From positions 124,001 through 188,000 of the forward strand of contig CCSI01000004.1 in the NCBI GenBank assembly GCA_000756795.1: 64,000 nucleotides of DNA, written 5' to 3'. Source of the DNA: Qipengyuania vulgaris (GTDB taxonomy: Bacteria > Pseudomonadota > Alphaproteobacteria > Sphingomonadales > Sphingomonadaceae). A program made the translations under genes and the position numbers. How positions within the stretch are numbered: position 1 is the stretch's first letter; every line of letters begins with the position of its first letter. The notes beneath the pieces were generated by a model. That model was given only the letters and a program-made list of their open reading frames with translations. It was not told where the DNA came from and did no database searches. This document shows, piece after piece, positions 35,901 through 43,435 of this stretch.

Positions 35901-38457
35901 GCCGAAGATTGCCGCAGTGCTCGAATTGCTTGCCGCACGCCACCAGGCTGCCGCTGCAGTCGAGGAGGCGCAAGGTGAGGTGCAGGCAAGGCTCGGCACA
36001 TCGGACCTGCCCGGACTGCTCGCGCTGAGGCAGGAACTGGCCGACACCACGCAGGAGGGCGCGCCCGCCAAGGTGGCGGCGCTATCCAAGACCGGCGACG
36101 GAGCGCATGCGCTGGCGCGGCTGGGGCAGGGTGCTCCCGCCATCCGTGCGCTCGACGAGGCGCTGGACGGCGCGCTTGCCGGTATCGATGCACTGACGCT
36201 CGACGAGCTGGCCGAACTCCTGCGCGATTTGCGCGAGGCGCTCGACGACTTGCCCGATTTGCTGCCCTTCCTCTCCGAGGTTCACGGCGCGGACAGCCGC
36301 GTGGCAGGCGTGCTCACCTCCATGGCCCAGCCGCTGGCTGCAATTGAGGCGCTGGTGGTCGACGAGGCCATCGCTGCGCGCGAGCGGGCCAATCCCGACA
36401 TCCGCCGCTTCGACATCGACCGCATGATTGCCCTCTCGCGCCGCGCCAGCGCCGCGCGCGAGCTGCTGCGCGACCAGAACGCCGCCGCCATCCGCGCGAC
36501 GCTCCACCGCCAGTTCCGCGACAATGTGAAGCTGTCCGAAACCTCGGTCACCCAGCTCGATACCGACGGGCGTGCCTTCAAGAAGATTTACGCCACCGGC
36601 CGCCGCGAGCTGGAGCACGAGTTCGGCAAGACGATGCGCTACAAGTCCATCCGCGAGATGGCGAGCGGCGACAGCGGCCGCGTGGTCAACGATTTGAAGC
36701 CCATCTGGCTGATGAGCCCGCTCTCGGTCTCCGACACACTGCCGCTGGAGCCGGAACTCTTCGACGTGGTCATCTTCGACGAGGCCAGCCAGATACCGAC
36801 CGAGGACGCGGTGCCAGCGCTCTGCCGTTCGCGGCAGGTGGTCATCGTCGGCGACGAGATGCAGCTGCCGCCGACCAGCTTTTTTGCCGCAACACTCAAC
36901 GACGAGGACATGGAAGTGCTGGCCGAGGAGGATGGCGAGCAGATTGCCATCGTGCTCGACGCCGACAGCCTCTTGTCGCAGGCCGCGCGCAACCTGCCCG
37001 CAACCCTGCTCGCATGGCATTACCGCAGCCGCTTCGAAGCGCTCATCAGCTTCTCCAACGCGGCCTTTTATGCGGGCCAGCTGGTCACCATCCCCGACCG
37101 AACCCTGCGCGCGCAGCATGAAGGCAGTGCGCCAGTGCAATCCGACAGCGAAGAGGCATGGAGCGACGGCGCGAGCCGCCTGCTCTCCGCGCCCATTACC
37201 GCGCACCGGATGGAGGATGGCGTTTACGACCGCCGCTCGAACCTCGCCGAGGCGCGCTATATCGCCGGGCTGGTCCGCGACCTGCTCGCCCGCGAGACGG
37301 GGCAGAGCATCGGCATCGTCGCCTTCTCCGAAGCCCAGCAGACCGAAATCGAGGACGCGCTCGAACGGCTGGCGAACGAGGACAAGGAGTTCGGCGCGGC
37401 GCTGACCCGCGAGATGGAGCGCGAAGAGGACGGGCAGTTCGCCGGGCTGTTCGTCAAGAACCTCGAGAACGTGCAGGGCGACGAGCGCGACATCATCCTG
37501 ATGAGCGTGTGCTATGCGCCGGGCCGCGAGGGCAAGATGGTCATGAATTTCGGACCCATCAACCAGCGCGGCGGCGAGAAGCGCCTCAACGTCATTTTCA
37601 GCCGCGCCAAGCGTCACATGGCCATCGTCAGCTCGATCCAGCCCGAGCAGATCACCAACATCCACAACGACGGCGCACGGGCGCTGCGCAGCTTTCTCGC
37701 CTTTGCCGAAGCGCAATCGGCGGGCGCGCATGACAACGCTCAGGCGGTGCTGGGCACGCTCAACCCCGATGCCGCGCGGACCTTCGATGCGCAGCTGCCG
37801 CCCGACCCGGTGCGCACCGCGATTGCCAAAGCGCTGCGCGCGCGCGGACACGAGGTGCACGAGCATGTCGGCGGGGCGAGCTTCCGCTGCGACATCGCCG
37901 TGGTCGACCCCGAGGGCGGCGGCTACGCGCTCGGCGTGCTGCTCGACCGGGAAGGCACGGAAGAGACTTCCATCGAGGAGCGCTACGTCTTCCGCCCCGG
38001 CATCTTGCGCGCCTTCGGCTGGCGTGTGGTCGATGTGCCGGTGACCAGCTGGCTGCGCGCGCGCGAGCCGGTCATCGAGCGTATCGAGCAGGAACTGAAA
38101 CGCTCGAGCTGGGACCTTGCCGACAGCGACCCGCTGGCGGGCACCTCGCAGCCCGTTGCGCCGCCGAAGCCCGCGCCGGTCTCGGTCCCCATGACGGCGA
38201 CGAGCGAGCCGGAGCCTCCGAAGCCGCCAGAGCCCGAACAGGCAGGCGGCATGACCGAATACCGCCTTGTCGCGGGCGCCTCGAACAAGTTCTGGCGCAT
38301 CGGCGTCGATGGCACCGACCTGACCGTGGAATTCGGCCGCGTCGGCACCAAGGGCCAGCGGGTGGTCAAGAGCTTCGAGGACGAAGACCGCGCGCGGCGC
38401 GAGATGATCAAGCTGGTGCTCGAAAAGACCCGCAAGGGCTATGAGGAGTTCGGCTGA
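32950..38457 (+). CDS. Giant kinase-remnant / DUF4011 / SF1 helicase / nuclease-like / WGR protein
   Basis: The 1835-residue protein has five parts. Residues about 40-235 resemble the C-lobe of a Ser/Thr kinase (IHAEGRVAHIGFENV, DVFQLGMVMACL, a C-terminal helical block) with the catalytic Asp missing and no ATP-binding N-lobe. DUF4011 begins near 255 (RDRLFDLSRRNRLIHF). An SF1 helicase has Walker A GPPGTGKSQT (648-657), DEAS (1277-1280), EN-VQGDERD (about 1506) and LNVIFSRAK (1546-1554). A Vsr/MTES_1575-like nuclease segment starts near 1625. A WGR domain fills 1768-1835. DUF4011-helicase-nuclease proteins occur in anti-phage systems (Hhe). It is coupled to the metallopeptidase gene. Confidence 0.88.
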   Translation: MSMDQTPETQPETSAPPMEAGAVKPLRDVLSHTNQLPPDDVVHAMLDLMVEVAEIHAEGRVAHIGFENVVEAADGTLSLVNRDGEQPHSNLRAIHAVQPQVSSALKLVGNYRVTQDEERGTSVDDLSVLDGDEVEVTEPVYITRLRNWETELGHHDEITDVFQLGMVMACLACGLDPMEFDDIERFSMNRDNLFAIAPRLHPVIASIILEATHLNRHERATDVAELARRLDTWRDQPAGIEVERVMAEAQGVPGRRAAVLAHLRDRLFDLSRRNRLIHFRATQSSINFTDASMPIVMRIESVRADSLCTWKGKFVDDVLAGAKVPLNRWLRFEDQPQIPSQLDRIMQENRRNKNEYGFSSLRLTVAFLHWHNLKEAPNERITSPLLWLPVEVTKRKGVRDRYVMTCAEPIAEFNPALRHMLRQLYDIELPETVDLTETSIDAIHQAIRAQIHESEPGVRLEMQERPQIQMILRRAVQRVNKFNRRRSGSKQTISAKADFSYSRDDYRPLGLALFEKFVKPDPLPQRVASGGRASPKRELMVAETEAQTYGTVKGAGHKFSWEIDLTQVTLANFNYKKMSLVRDYNALIETPETQPAFDQVFSIEPRPFTEGAPPPIAPAEQWGVVASDATQEQAVAFARTGRSYIIQGPPGTGKSQTITNLIADYAGQGKRVLFVCEKRAALDVVFHRLGQAGLDGLATIIHDSQDDKKEFIADLRDHYERWGKNADGLEEAKAERARTVAALEEHVSQLAAFETAVGASDTEGEIPLRDLVRRAAALPPAPQGVGAAERETLPGLGEWDVTRPMADRVFRALSEIIGANDLASHPFARLAPALVQGERPYAVLEAAILAAESQFQRLDPIIEDGQLPLSGATPLAEARAALTLAERMVATGLATTPGLLDPLSPASQALQGDLARIATLEAREKAAAEEAKGWQEPLSPADTAAGLELARAKEGSLFAFFSGPWRELKKTVQARYDFAAHAVKPKIAAVLELLAARHQAAAAVEEAQGEVQARLGTSDLPGLLALRQELADTTQEGAPAKVAALSKTGDGAHALARLGQGAPAIRALDEALDGALAGIDALTLDELAELLRDLREALDDLPDLLPFLSEVHGADSRVAGVLTSMAQPLAAIEALVVDEAIAARERANPDIRRFDIDRMIALSRRASAARELLRDQNAAAIRATLHRQFRDNVKLSETSVTQLDTDGRAFKKIYATGRRELEHEFGKTMRYKSIREMASGDSGRVVNDLKPIWLMSPLSVSDTLPLEPELFDVVIFDEASQIPTEDAVPALCRSRQVVIVGDEMQLPPTSFFAATLNDEDMEVLAEEDGEQIAIVLDADSLLSQAARNLPATLLAWHYRSRFEALISFSNAAFYAGQLVTIPDRTLRAQHEGSAPVQSDSEEAWSDGASRLLSAPITAHRMEDGVYDRRSNLAEARYIAGLVRDLLARETGQSIGIVAFSEAQQTEIEDALERLANEDKEFGAALTREMEREEDGQFAGLFVKNLENVQGDERDIILMSVCYAPGREGKMVMNFGPINQRGGEKRLNVIFSRAKRHMAIVSSIQPEQITNIHNDGARALRSFLAFAEAQSAGAHDNAQAVLGTLNPDAARTFDAQLPPDPVRTAIAKALRARGHEVHEHVGGASFRCDIAVVDPEGGGYALGVLLDREGTEETSIEERYVFRPGILRAFGWRVVDVPVTSWLRAREPVIERIEQELKRSSWDLADSDPLAGTSQPVAPPKPAPVSVPMTATSEPEPPKPPEPEQAGGMTEYRLVAGASNKFWRIGVDGTDLTVEFGRVGTKGQRVVKSFEDEDRARREMIKLVLEKTRKGYEEFG

Positions 38458-38460
38458 GGC

Positions 38461-40287
38461 TTAGTCGTTTAGGTACTTGAGCAAGGGCGCCTGCACCGAC
38501 CGGTGCTCGATCTTGCTCGACAGGCGCAGGACCGAGTGACCAATATCATCGCCGCCCATGCCGAGGAGCGTGGAGATGGCGGCATTGGCGATGACCTTGG
38601 AGCGCATCCCGTCGTCGCCGAAGCTGATATAGGTCCCGGCGCCAAGAGCGGTTTTTTCCAGCCCGTCGATGGCGCGCGCGCGGTCGGGCAACAGTGCGGT
38701 CAGCCAAATAACGCCGCGCAGGAAATCCTCGTTTTCGACGCTCAGGCGGAGCCAGCCGCCGAGCCCGCCATAGTGGCTGGCGCCATTAGCGGCAGTATAG
38801 CTCGGATTGGGCATGTCGAGCACGCCGGTGGTAAAAGTATTTCCCTTGTAGCTGTGGTCGTCGAGCCGGACGAGACTGGGGCGCAGTACGAAGGACAATC
38901 CCGATGCCTGTCCGTCGCCGCTGGCGACCACGATGCCGATGGCGCGGCCCAGCGCCGGGATGTCGCTGCCATGCGCTTGCGGCCATTCGGGATGGGTCTT
39001 TTCCAGCTCCTCGATGGCCCTGACGAAACGCTCGCCATTGCAGACCTTGGTATAGCCTTCGCGGCCCAGCGCGGGCGTGTGGAACAGTTCGAGCCATGCG
39101 TGCACGCGCTCTTCCACCTCTTCCAGCCCCACCGCCTTGGCGAGGGCAAGCGTCTCCTTGTTCCAAGCCTTGGTTGAGCGCGGCGAGCGGCGCTGCGTGA
39201 TGAGCTGTTCGACGAGCGCGGTCCAGGCGGGGTTCTCAAGGTCGGCGAGGACATCGAGGCCGGGTATCTGGTCCGTTCCCCAGTGATAGCGCGAATAGGC
39301 GACCGCGCCGTCGATGGCATCGGCTAGCTCGCGATAGGCGGCGGGTTTGGCCCAGCCGCTGCGCTTGCCATTGTGTTCCTTCAGCGCGGCGACCGGCTGG
39401 CCGCTGGCCTTCCACTTGGTTAAATCGGGCTGGACGTCGCCGCAGGCAGGCCAGTGCTCCGCAAAGGCAGCGGCGTTCTTGCCCCAGTCGGGTTTGTTCG
39501 AGCCCTTGGTCTCGCGGCGGATTTCGTCGAGCGTGGCAGCGGTTTCGGCGAGCAAATCCGCCCAGAACTGCGCATTTGGGCGTTCCCCGGCAGAAAACTC
39601 CCACTCGTTCTCTGCGCCTTCGCAGCGCTGCATCAGCAGTTCGGTCGCGCTGACCTCCACCCCAGCCAGCTTCTCCAGCTTCTCGGCGCGGTCGAGCATC
39701 TTCTTCTTGTCGGACTTGCTGTAGTAGCGGTCCCTCTCGCGGATTTCTGCCGCCATCGCCGCGATGTCCTCGCAATCGCCCGAAGACAGGTAGGCGCCCT
39801 GCTTGATGGCGCTGTTTATCAAGCCCAGCATTTTGGCGAATTTATCATCGTAATAGGACGAGGTGCGGAAGTTTTGGACGCCGGTGAGGAACGACAGCAG
39901 GCCTCCAAGGTCTTCGGCTTTCACCTCGACATCGTATCGCAGCACATCATCACGAACCTTCGCCGCAAGCTGTTCGCGAGGGGTCATCTTGCCATATGAT
40001 TGGTCCGACCCATTCTCCTCGCGGGTGACTGCAACGAGCAGCTCTCCGCGTTCTTCGGGCGCCATGTCGCGAATGAATTCCCAAGCGAAATCGGTAGGCG
40101 ATCGGCGGTACGTACTTTGACCCTTGGAGGCGAACATTCGCTCGCAGTCGGCCTCCAACCGGTCGAGCGCATTGCCTTCGCTGCGCGAGCGGAAGCTGCT
40201 GCGCGATTGCGGCGCGGCGCCGGCGATATTCTTCTTGCCGAAAACCTTGCCGCCGAAAATCCCGCGGCCGATACTTGCGAAACCCAT
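38461..40287 (-). CDS. DUF4132-related helical-repeat protein without the DUF4132 domain
   Basis: This 608-residue protein looks like the N-terminal helical part of the DUF4132/MolR/YehI family. Evidence is the C-terminal block WLTALLPDRARAIDGLEKTALGAG followed by RSKVIANAAISTLLGMGG and IEHRSVQAPLLKYL, which resembles the Arm-like segment that precedes DUF4132. The DUF4132 domain itself is absent. AAGGGGG lies six bases before the ATG at 40287; an upstream ATG at 40335 is less likely. WGR domains and DUF4132 proteins often occur together, and the WGR-bearing helicase gene ends three bases away on the other strand, which supports a shared function. Confidence 0.6.
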   Translation of the reverse strand: MGFASIGRGIFGGKVFGKKNIAGAAPQSRSSFRSRSEGNALDRLEADCERMFASKGQSTYRRSPTDFAWEFIRDMAPEERGELLVAVTREENGSDQSYGKMTPREQLAAKVRDDVLRYDVEVKAEDLGGLLSFLTGVQNFRTSSYYDDKFAKMLGLINSAIKQGAYLSSGDCEDIAAMAAEIRERDRYYSKSDKKKMLDRAEKLEKLAGVEVSATELLMQRCEGAENEWEFSAGERPNAQFWADLLAETAATLDEIRRETKGSNKPDWGKNAAAFAEHWPACGDVQPDLTKWKASGQPVAALKEHNGKRSGWAKPAAYRELADAIDGAVAYSRYHWGTDQIPGLDVLADLENPAWTALVEQLITQRRSPRSTKAWNKETLALAKAVGLEEVEERVHAWLELFHTPALGREGYTKVCNGERFVRAIEELEKTHPEWPQAHGSDIPALGRAIGIVVASGDGQASGLSFVLRPSLVRLDDHSYKGNTFTTGVLDMPNPSYTAANGASHYGGLGGWLRLSVENEDFLRGVIWLTALLPDRARAIDGLEKTALGAGTYISFGDDGMRSKVIANAAISTLLGMGGDDIGHSVLRLSSKIEHRSVQAPLLKYLND

Positions 40288-40341
40288 TGCTAACCCCCTT
40301 GCCCTGAATATTCGCATAAGGGCGTGAGGTTGCAAAAGGAT

Positions 40342-41517
40342 TTATAAGGCGGCGAGTTCGCTTTCGAGCAGTTCGAGCACGCGCGTCCGGTCGGGAAAGC
40401 CTTCCTCGACCCATTTGCGCTCCACTGCCTGGAGCGTTTTTGCCACCTGCGGACCCTTGGCGACGCCGCGCTCGACGATTTCGCCGCCTTTCAGCGGCAG
40501 TTGCGGCGCTTCCCAACCTTCGAGAACGCCCGGGTCGGCGCGGGTCAGCAGCAGGCGGTCGCGCGCGCAATCGACGCCCTCGTAATAGGCGAGGGCAAGC
40601 GGGGCCTCGCCATCGCGCATGTCGCGCGCGGCCACGCAGGCGAGGCGTTCGCGCTGGCTGCGCGAGAGGCGCAGGCGGGCGGAGACGGCCTCCGAAACCG
40701 CAGGCACGGGTGGCAGCAGCGCAGCGAGGCGGCGCATCGCGTCGGGCTCTGCGCCGAATTCACGCTCGGACCGGATGAGTTCGGCGAGTTTCTCCGCCTC
40801 GCGCTTGCCGCTTTCGGGTAGCACTTCCTGCAGCACTCCCAGCTCGCGCATCTTGAAGATGGTCGGTGAGGGGTCGGGAAGGTTCAGCAGGTTCTGCAAT
40901 TCCCAGCCGACCCGCTCGCGGCTGAGGCCCTTCAGCGTCGAGGCCAGCTCCTCGCAGGCAGCCGTGGCCTCGTCGTCCCAGTCGTCGCCGAAGCGGGTCT
41001 GGAAGCGGAAGTAGCGCAAGATACGCAAGTGGTCCTCGCGGATGCGTTCGCGCGCATCGCCGATGAAGCGCACGCGGCCTGCCTCGAGGTCCTCGACCCC
41101 GCCGAAAAAGTCGCTGATTTCGAGCGTTTCGGGATGGGCATAGAGCGCGTTGATGGTGAAGTCGCGGCGCGAGGCGTCTTCCTTCCACTCCTGCGCGAAA
41201 GCCACCGTTGCACGGCGCCCGTCGGTCGATACGTCGCGTCGCAGCGTGGTAATCTCGACATTGCCGCCGTCCATGATGGCGGTCACCGTGCCGTGGTCGA
41301 TGCCGGTGGGCACGGTGCGGATGCCCGCTTCCTTGCAGCGGTCGATGACCTCTGCGGGGAGCAGCGGCGTGGCGCAGTCGATATCGTGGATGTCTTTGCC
41401 CAGCAGGCTGTCGCGCACCGCGCCGCCGACATAGCGCGTGTTCTCAGCGCCCAGCGCGGCGATGAGCTGCGCAAGGTCTTCGCGCCGGGTCCAGTCTGCT
41501 TGGGGCAATTGCGTCAT
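40342..41517 (-). CDS. cca: CCA tRNA nucleotidyltransferase / poly(A) polymerase family
   Basis: The 391-residue enzyme adds or repairs the CCA end of tRNA. It has RYVGGAVRDSLLGKDIHDIDCAT (GGxxR and the DxD metal pair near residues 33-50), RRDVSTDGRRA, RRDFTINALY and an RxxRFxxRF-type block (ILRYFRFQTRFG). No HD domain is obvious. The bacterial poly(A) polymerase PcnB shares these motifs; no other cca is visible in the window, so CCA addition is the more likely job. It lies directly downstream of the Nudix gene, with 20 bases between them. Confidence 0.9.
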   Translation of the reverse strand: MTQLPQADWTRREDLAQLIAALGAENTRYVGGAVRDSLLGKDIHDIDCATPLLPAEVIDRCKEAGIRTVPTGIDHGTVTAIMDGGNVEITTLRRDVSTDGRRATVAFAQEWKEDASRRDFTINALYAHPETLEISDFFGGVEDLEAGRVRFIGDARERIREDHLRILRYFRFQTRFGDDWDDEATAACEELASTLKGLSRERVGWELQNLLNLPDPSPTIFKMRELGVLQEVLPESGKREAEKLAELIRSEREFGAEPDAMRRLAALLPPVPAVSEAVSARLRLSRSQRERLACVAARDMRDGEAPLALAYYEGVDCARDRLLLTRADPGVLEGWEAPQLPLKGGEIVERGVAKGPQVAKTLQAVERKWVEEGFPDRTRVLELLESELAAL

Positions 41518-41537
41518 GGCGCGTGCCTTTAACCGCG

Positions 41538-42131
41538 TCAGCCCAGCCACGCCAGACGGCGCGAGAGATTGATGCAAATGGCCGCGGTTACGCCCCAGAT
41601 GCGGTAGCCCTCGTGTTCCATCTCGTAATAGCGGCGGTTGGCGCCTTTCCAGAACACCTCGTTCTCGTTCCAGCGGCTGCGGTCCATGAGCATGTCGAGC
41701 GGGGCCTCGAACCAGCTTTCGACCTCGCGCGGGTCAGGGCGGATGGGAAGGTCGGCGGGGACCGTGGCGAGCACGGGGGTGATGTCGAAGCCGGTTCCGG
41801 TCTGGTACCGGTCGGTCGTGCCGATGACGCGCACCTGTTCATGCGCAATGCCCAATTCCTCCCATGCTTCGCGCAGGGCGGCCTCGACGGCATCCTCGCC
41901 CTGGTCGATTTTCCCGCCGGGAAAGGCGACCTGTCCCGGGTGGTCGCGCATGGTGCGCGGGCGCTGGGTGAGAAGGACGGTGGGGTTCTTGCGCTCTGTC
42001 ACGGCGATGAGGACTGCCGCATCGGCGGTGCGGTCGAGGTCGGCGAAGCGCGCGTCGGACAGCAGGCCGTCGAGCTCACTCGCATGGCCCTGCTCGAACA
42101 GTTCGGTCAGGCGGTCGAAAAGCGAACTCAT
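41538..42131 (-). CDS. Nudix hydrolase, CoA pyrophosphatase type
   Basis: The 197-residue protein has the Nudix box GGKIDQGEDAVEAALREA through WEELGI, about residues 79-102. Just before it are LLTQRPRTMRDHPGQ and VAFPGG, the UPF0035 signature that marks CoA- and acyl-CoA-cleaving members such as YeaB/NudL. It probably trims coenzyme A derivatives. The start overlaps the stop of the DUF1285 gene by four bases, a coupling seen in many alphaproteobacteria, and cca follows in the same operon. Confidence 0.92.
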   Translation of the reverse strand: MSSLFDRLTELFEQGHASELDGLLSDARFADLDRTADAAVLIAVTERKNPTVLLTQRPRTMRDHPGQVAFPGGKIDQGEDAVEAALREAWEELGIAHEQVRVIGTTDRYQTGTGFDITPVLATVPADLPIRPDPREVESWFEAPLDMLMDRSRWNENEVFWKGANRRYYEMEHEGYRIWGVTAAICINLSRRLAWLG

Positions 42132-42712
42132 GCGGGCAGGAGCGAGAAGGTCTCGCCGCCGCTGGTGACGGTCCAGTCGTCGCCCTCGGCGAGCGCGATT
42201 TGCGCCAGTTGCTCGTAGGTCGAGCGGTTGAGCCGAGCTTCGCACCCGCGCCTCACGTGAAGGTAGAGCGCGGGCTCCTCTGCATCCCCCTCGGCGCGCA
42301 AGGCGTTGTCGGGGCCGGCCACCACCAGTTCGTCGGTATTGAGGCGGAAGGCGAGGTCGCTGTCCACCCGGCTCACATCGGTGGCGATGAAGCAGGCGTC
42401 CTCCACCTCGATGGAGAGCTTTTGGTAGGGCACGACCAGCCAGTAGCTGCCGTCCTCTTCGCGGTTGAGCAGGCCGGAAAACGTGCGCACCATGGCGGGG
42501 CGCGTAATCTCGCTGCCGTCATGAAGCCATGTCCCGTCGGCGCGGATGACCATGTGGCTGTCGTCTGTATTTTCGGGCGACCATTGCTCGATCGGCGGCA
42601 GGCGACGCTCGGCCACGGCCTCAGCGATGTCGGCGAGGCTCATTCCGGCGAGTTCGGGGGGCGGGGTATAGACCATGATGCCAAGAACAGATGGCAGAGG
42701 CGGGAGTGCCAT
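42128..42712 (-). CDS. DUF1285 family protein
   Basis: The 194-residue protein belongs to the DUF1285 family, recognised from PPIEQWSPENTDDSHMVIRADGTW early on and GDWTVTSGG-like text near the end. The function is unknown; structures of relatives show a PH-like beta fold. It is the first gene of DUF1285-Nudix-cca. The chosen ATG at 42712 has GGGGAGG five bases upstream, but that sequence belongs to a palindromic repeat. An ATG twelve codons later (42676) has only a weak site, so the start may have shifted when the repeat arrived. Confidence 0.8.
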   Translation of the reverse strand: MALPPLPSVLGIMVYTPPPELAGMSLADIAEAVAERRLPPIEQWSPENTDDSHMVIRADGTWLHDGSEITRPAMVRTFSGLLNREEDGSYWLVVPYQKLSIEVEDACFIATDVSRVDSDLAFRLNTDELVVAGPDNALRAEGDAEEPALYLHVRRGCEARLNRSTYEQLAQIALAEGDDWTVTSGGETFSLLPA

Positions 42713-42713
42713 A

Positions 42714-42770
42714 CAATCCTCCCCGACACGGGGAGGGGGACCAGCGAAGCTGGTGGTGGGGAGTCTGGGC
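42714..42770. repeat. REP-like palindromic repeat, copy 1 (plus orientation)
   Basis: The scaffold CCTCCCCG, 3 bases, CGGGGAGGGGGACC is followed by a second small hairpin (CAGC-GAA-GCTGG) and GGTGGGGA. The same scaffold occurs at 56491-56545 and, inverted, at 42792-42846 and 56889-56940. This copy abuts the DUF1285 start and supplies its ribosome-binding-like sequence. Confidence 0.85.
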
Positions 42771-42791
42771 CAGCGTCAGCGATTGCGGACA

Positions 42792-42846
42792 ATCCCCTCC
42801 GTCATCCGCCTGCGGCGTCTGCCACCTCCCCGTTTCGGGGAGGCTA
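42792..42846. repeat. REP-like palindromic repeat, copy 2 (inverted)
   Basis: Read on the minus strand it is AGCCTCCCCGAAACGGGGAG followed by GTGGCA, a variable hairpin and GGAGGGGATT. With copy 1 it makes an inverted pair separated by only about 21 bases, like a BIME unit. It ends at the stop codon of the GNAT gene. Confidence 0.85.
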
Positions 42847-43386
42847 TCGGGCGGCTTCGTTCGTCTCTTCGGTCCAGGGACCGAGCATACCTTCGGGCGG
42901 AAGGATGGCCGGATTTCCCGTCCTCAGCAGCAGTCGGTCGCGCTCGAAGGGGCCGGGGCAGTGCCAGCCGCCGGTATGTTCGGCGGTGAAGTTCCATTGG
43001 CCGTAATAATCGGCATCGCCGATGAGTACCTGCGGGTAGGGCGGCGCACCGTCCTCGAAGGCCGCGTCGATAGCGCCGAGGCTCGCGGCCATCAGCGCCT
43101 TTCCGAAACCTTCGCCCTGCCTTCCGGGCATCACCGCCACCGGTCCCACCATGATGAGCGGGTGCGGGCGGCCCTTGGGGTCGGTCAGCGCGACCGGCCA
43201 GAGCTGGATTGAGCCCACAAGGTACTCCTCCTCATCGAGCGCAGCGAAGCTGAGGCCGGGGAGCCAGTCGGCTCCCTCACGGATGCGATAGGCCGTGCGC
43301 GCATGGCGTCCCTCGCCGAAAGCGGCGTCGAGCAATTGCTCGATCAGCGCGGGATCGACCGCGGACAGGGGAACCAGTGTCGCCAT
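42844..43386 (-). CDS. GNAT family N-acetyltransferase
   Basis: The 180-residue protein has a GNAT acetyl-CoA site, VGPVAVMPGRQGEGFGKALMAA (Q/RxxGxG/A as RQGEGFGKA, around residue 93), and an ADYYGQWNF block typical of the YhbS-like branch. It probably acetylates a small molecule or a protein; no substrate can be inferred. The final codons run into a palindromic repeat, with the TAG stop at its edge. Confidence 0.88.
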   Translation of the reverse strand: MATLVPLSAVDPALIEQLLDAAFGEGRHARTAYRIREGADWLPGLSFAALDEEEYLVGSIQLWPVALTDPKGRPHPLIMVGPVAVMPGRQGEGFGKALMAASLGAIDAAFEDGAPPYPQVLIGDADYYGQWNFTAEHTGGWHCPGPFERDRLLLRTGNPAILPPEGMLGPWTEETNEAAR

Positions 43387-43435
43387 GGGCCGCGGCCACT
43401 AGGCGCGCGCGCGAAGCCTGTCGATGAAATTCGCC

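Noticed and set aside
33328..35973. An 881-codon open frame on the minus strand, antisense to the giant helicase gene
   Set aside because: Its protein is low in recognisable motifs and biased to Arg, His and Gly, as expected from reading the complement of a GC-rich gene in an offset frame. The sense frame has clear helicase motifs.
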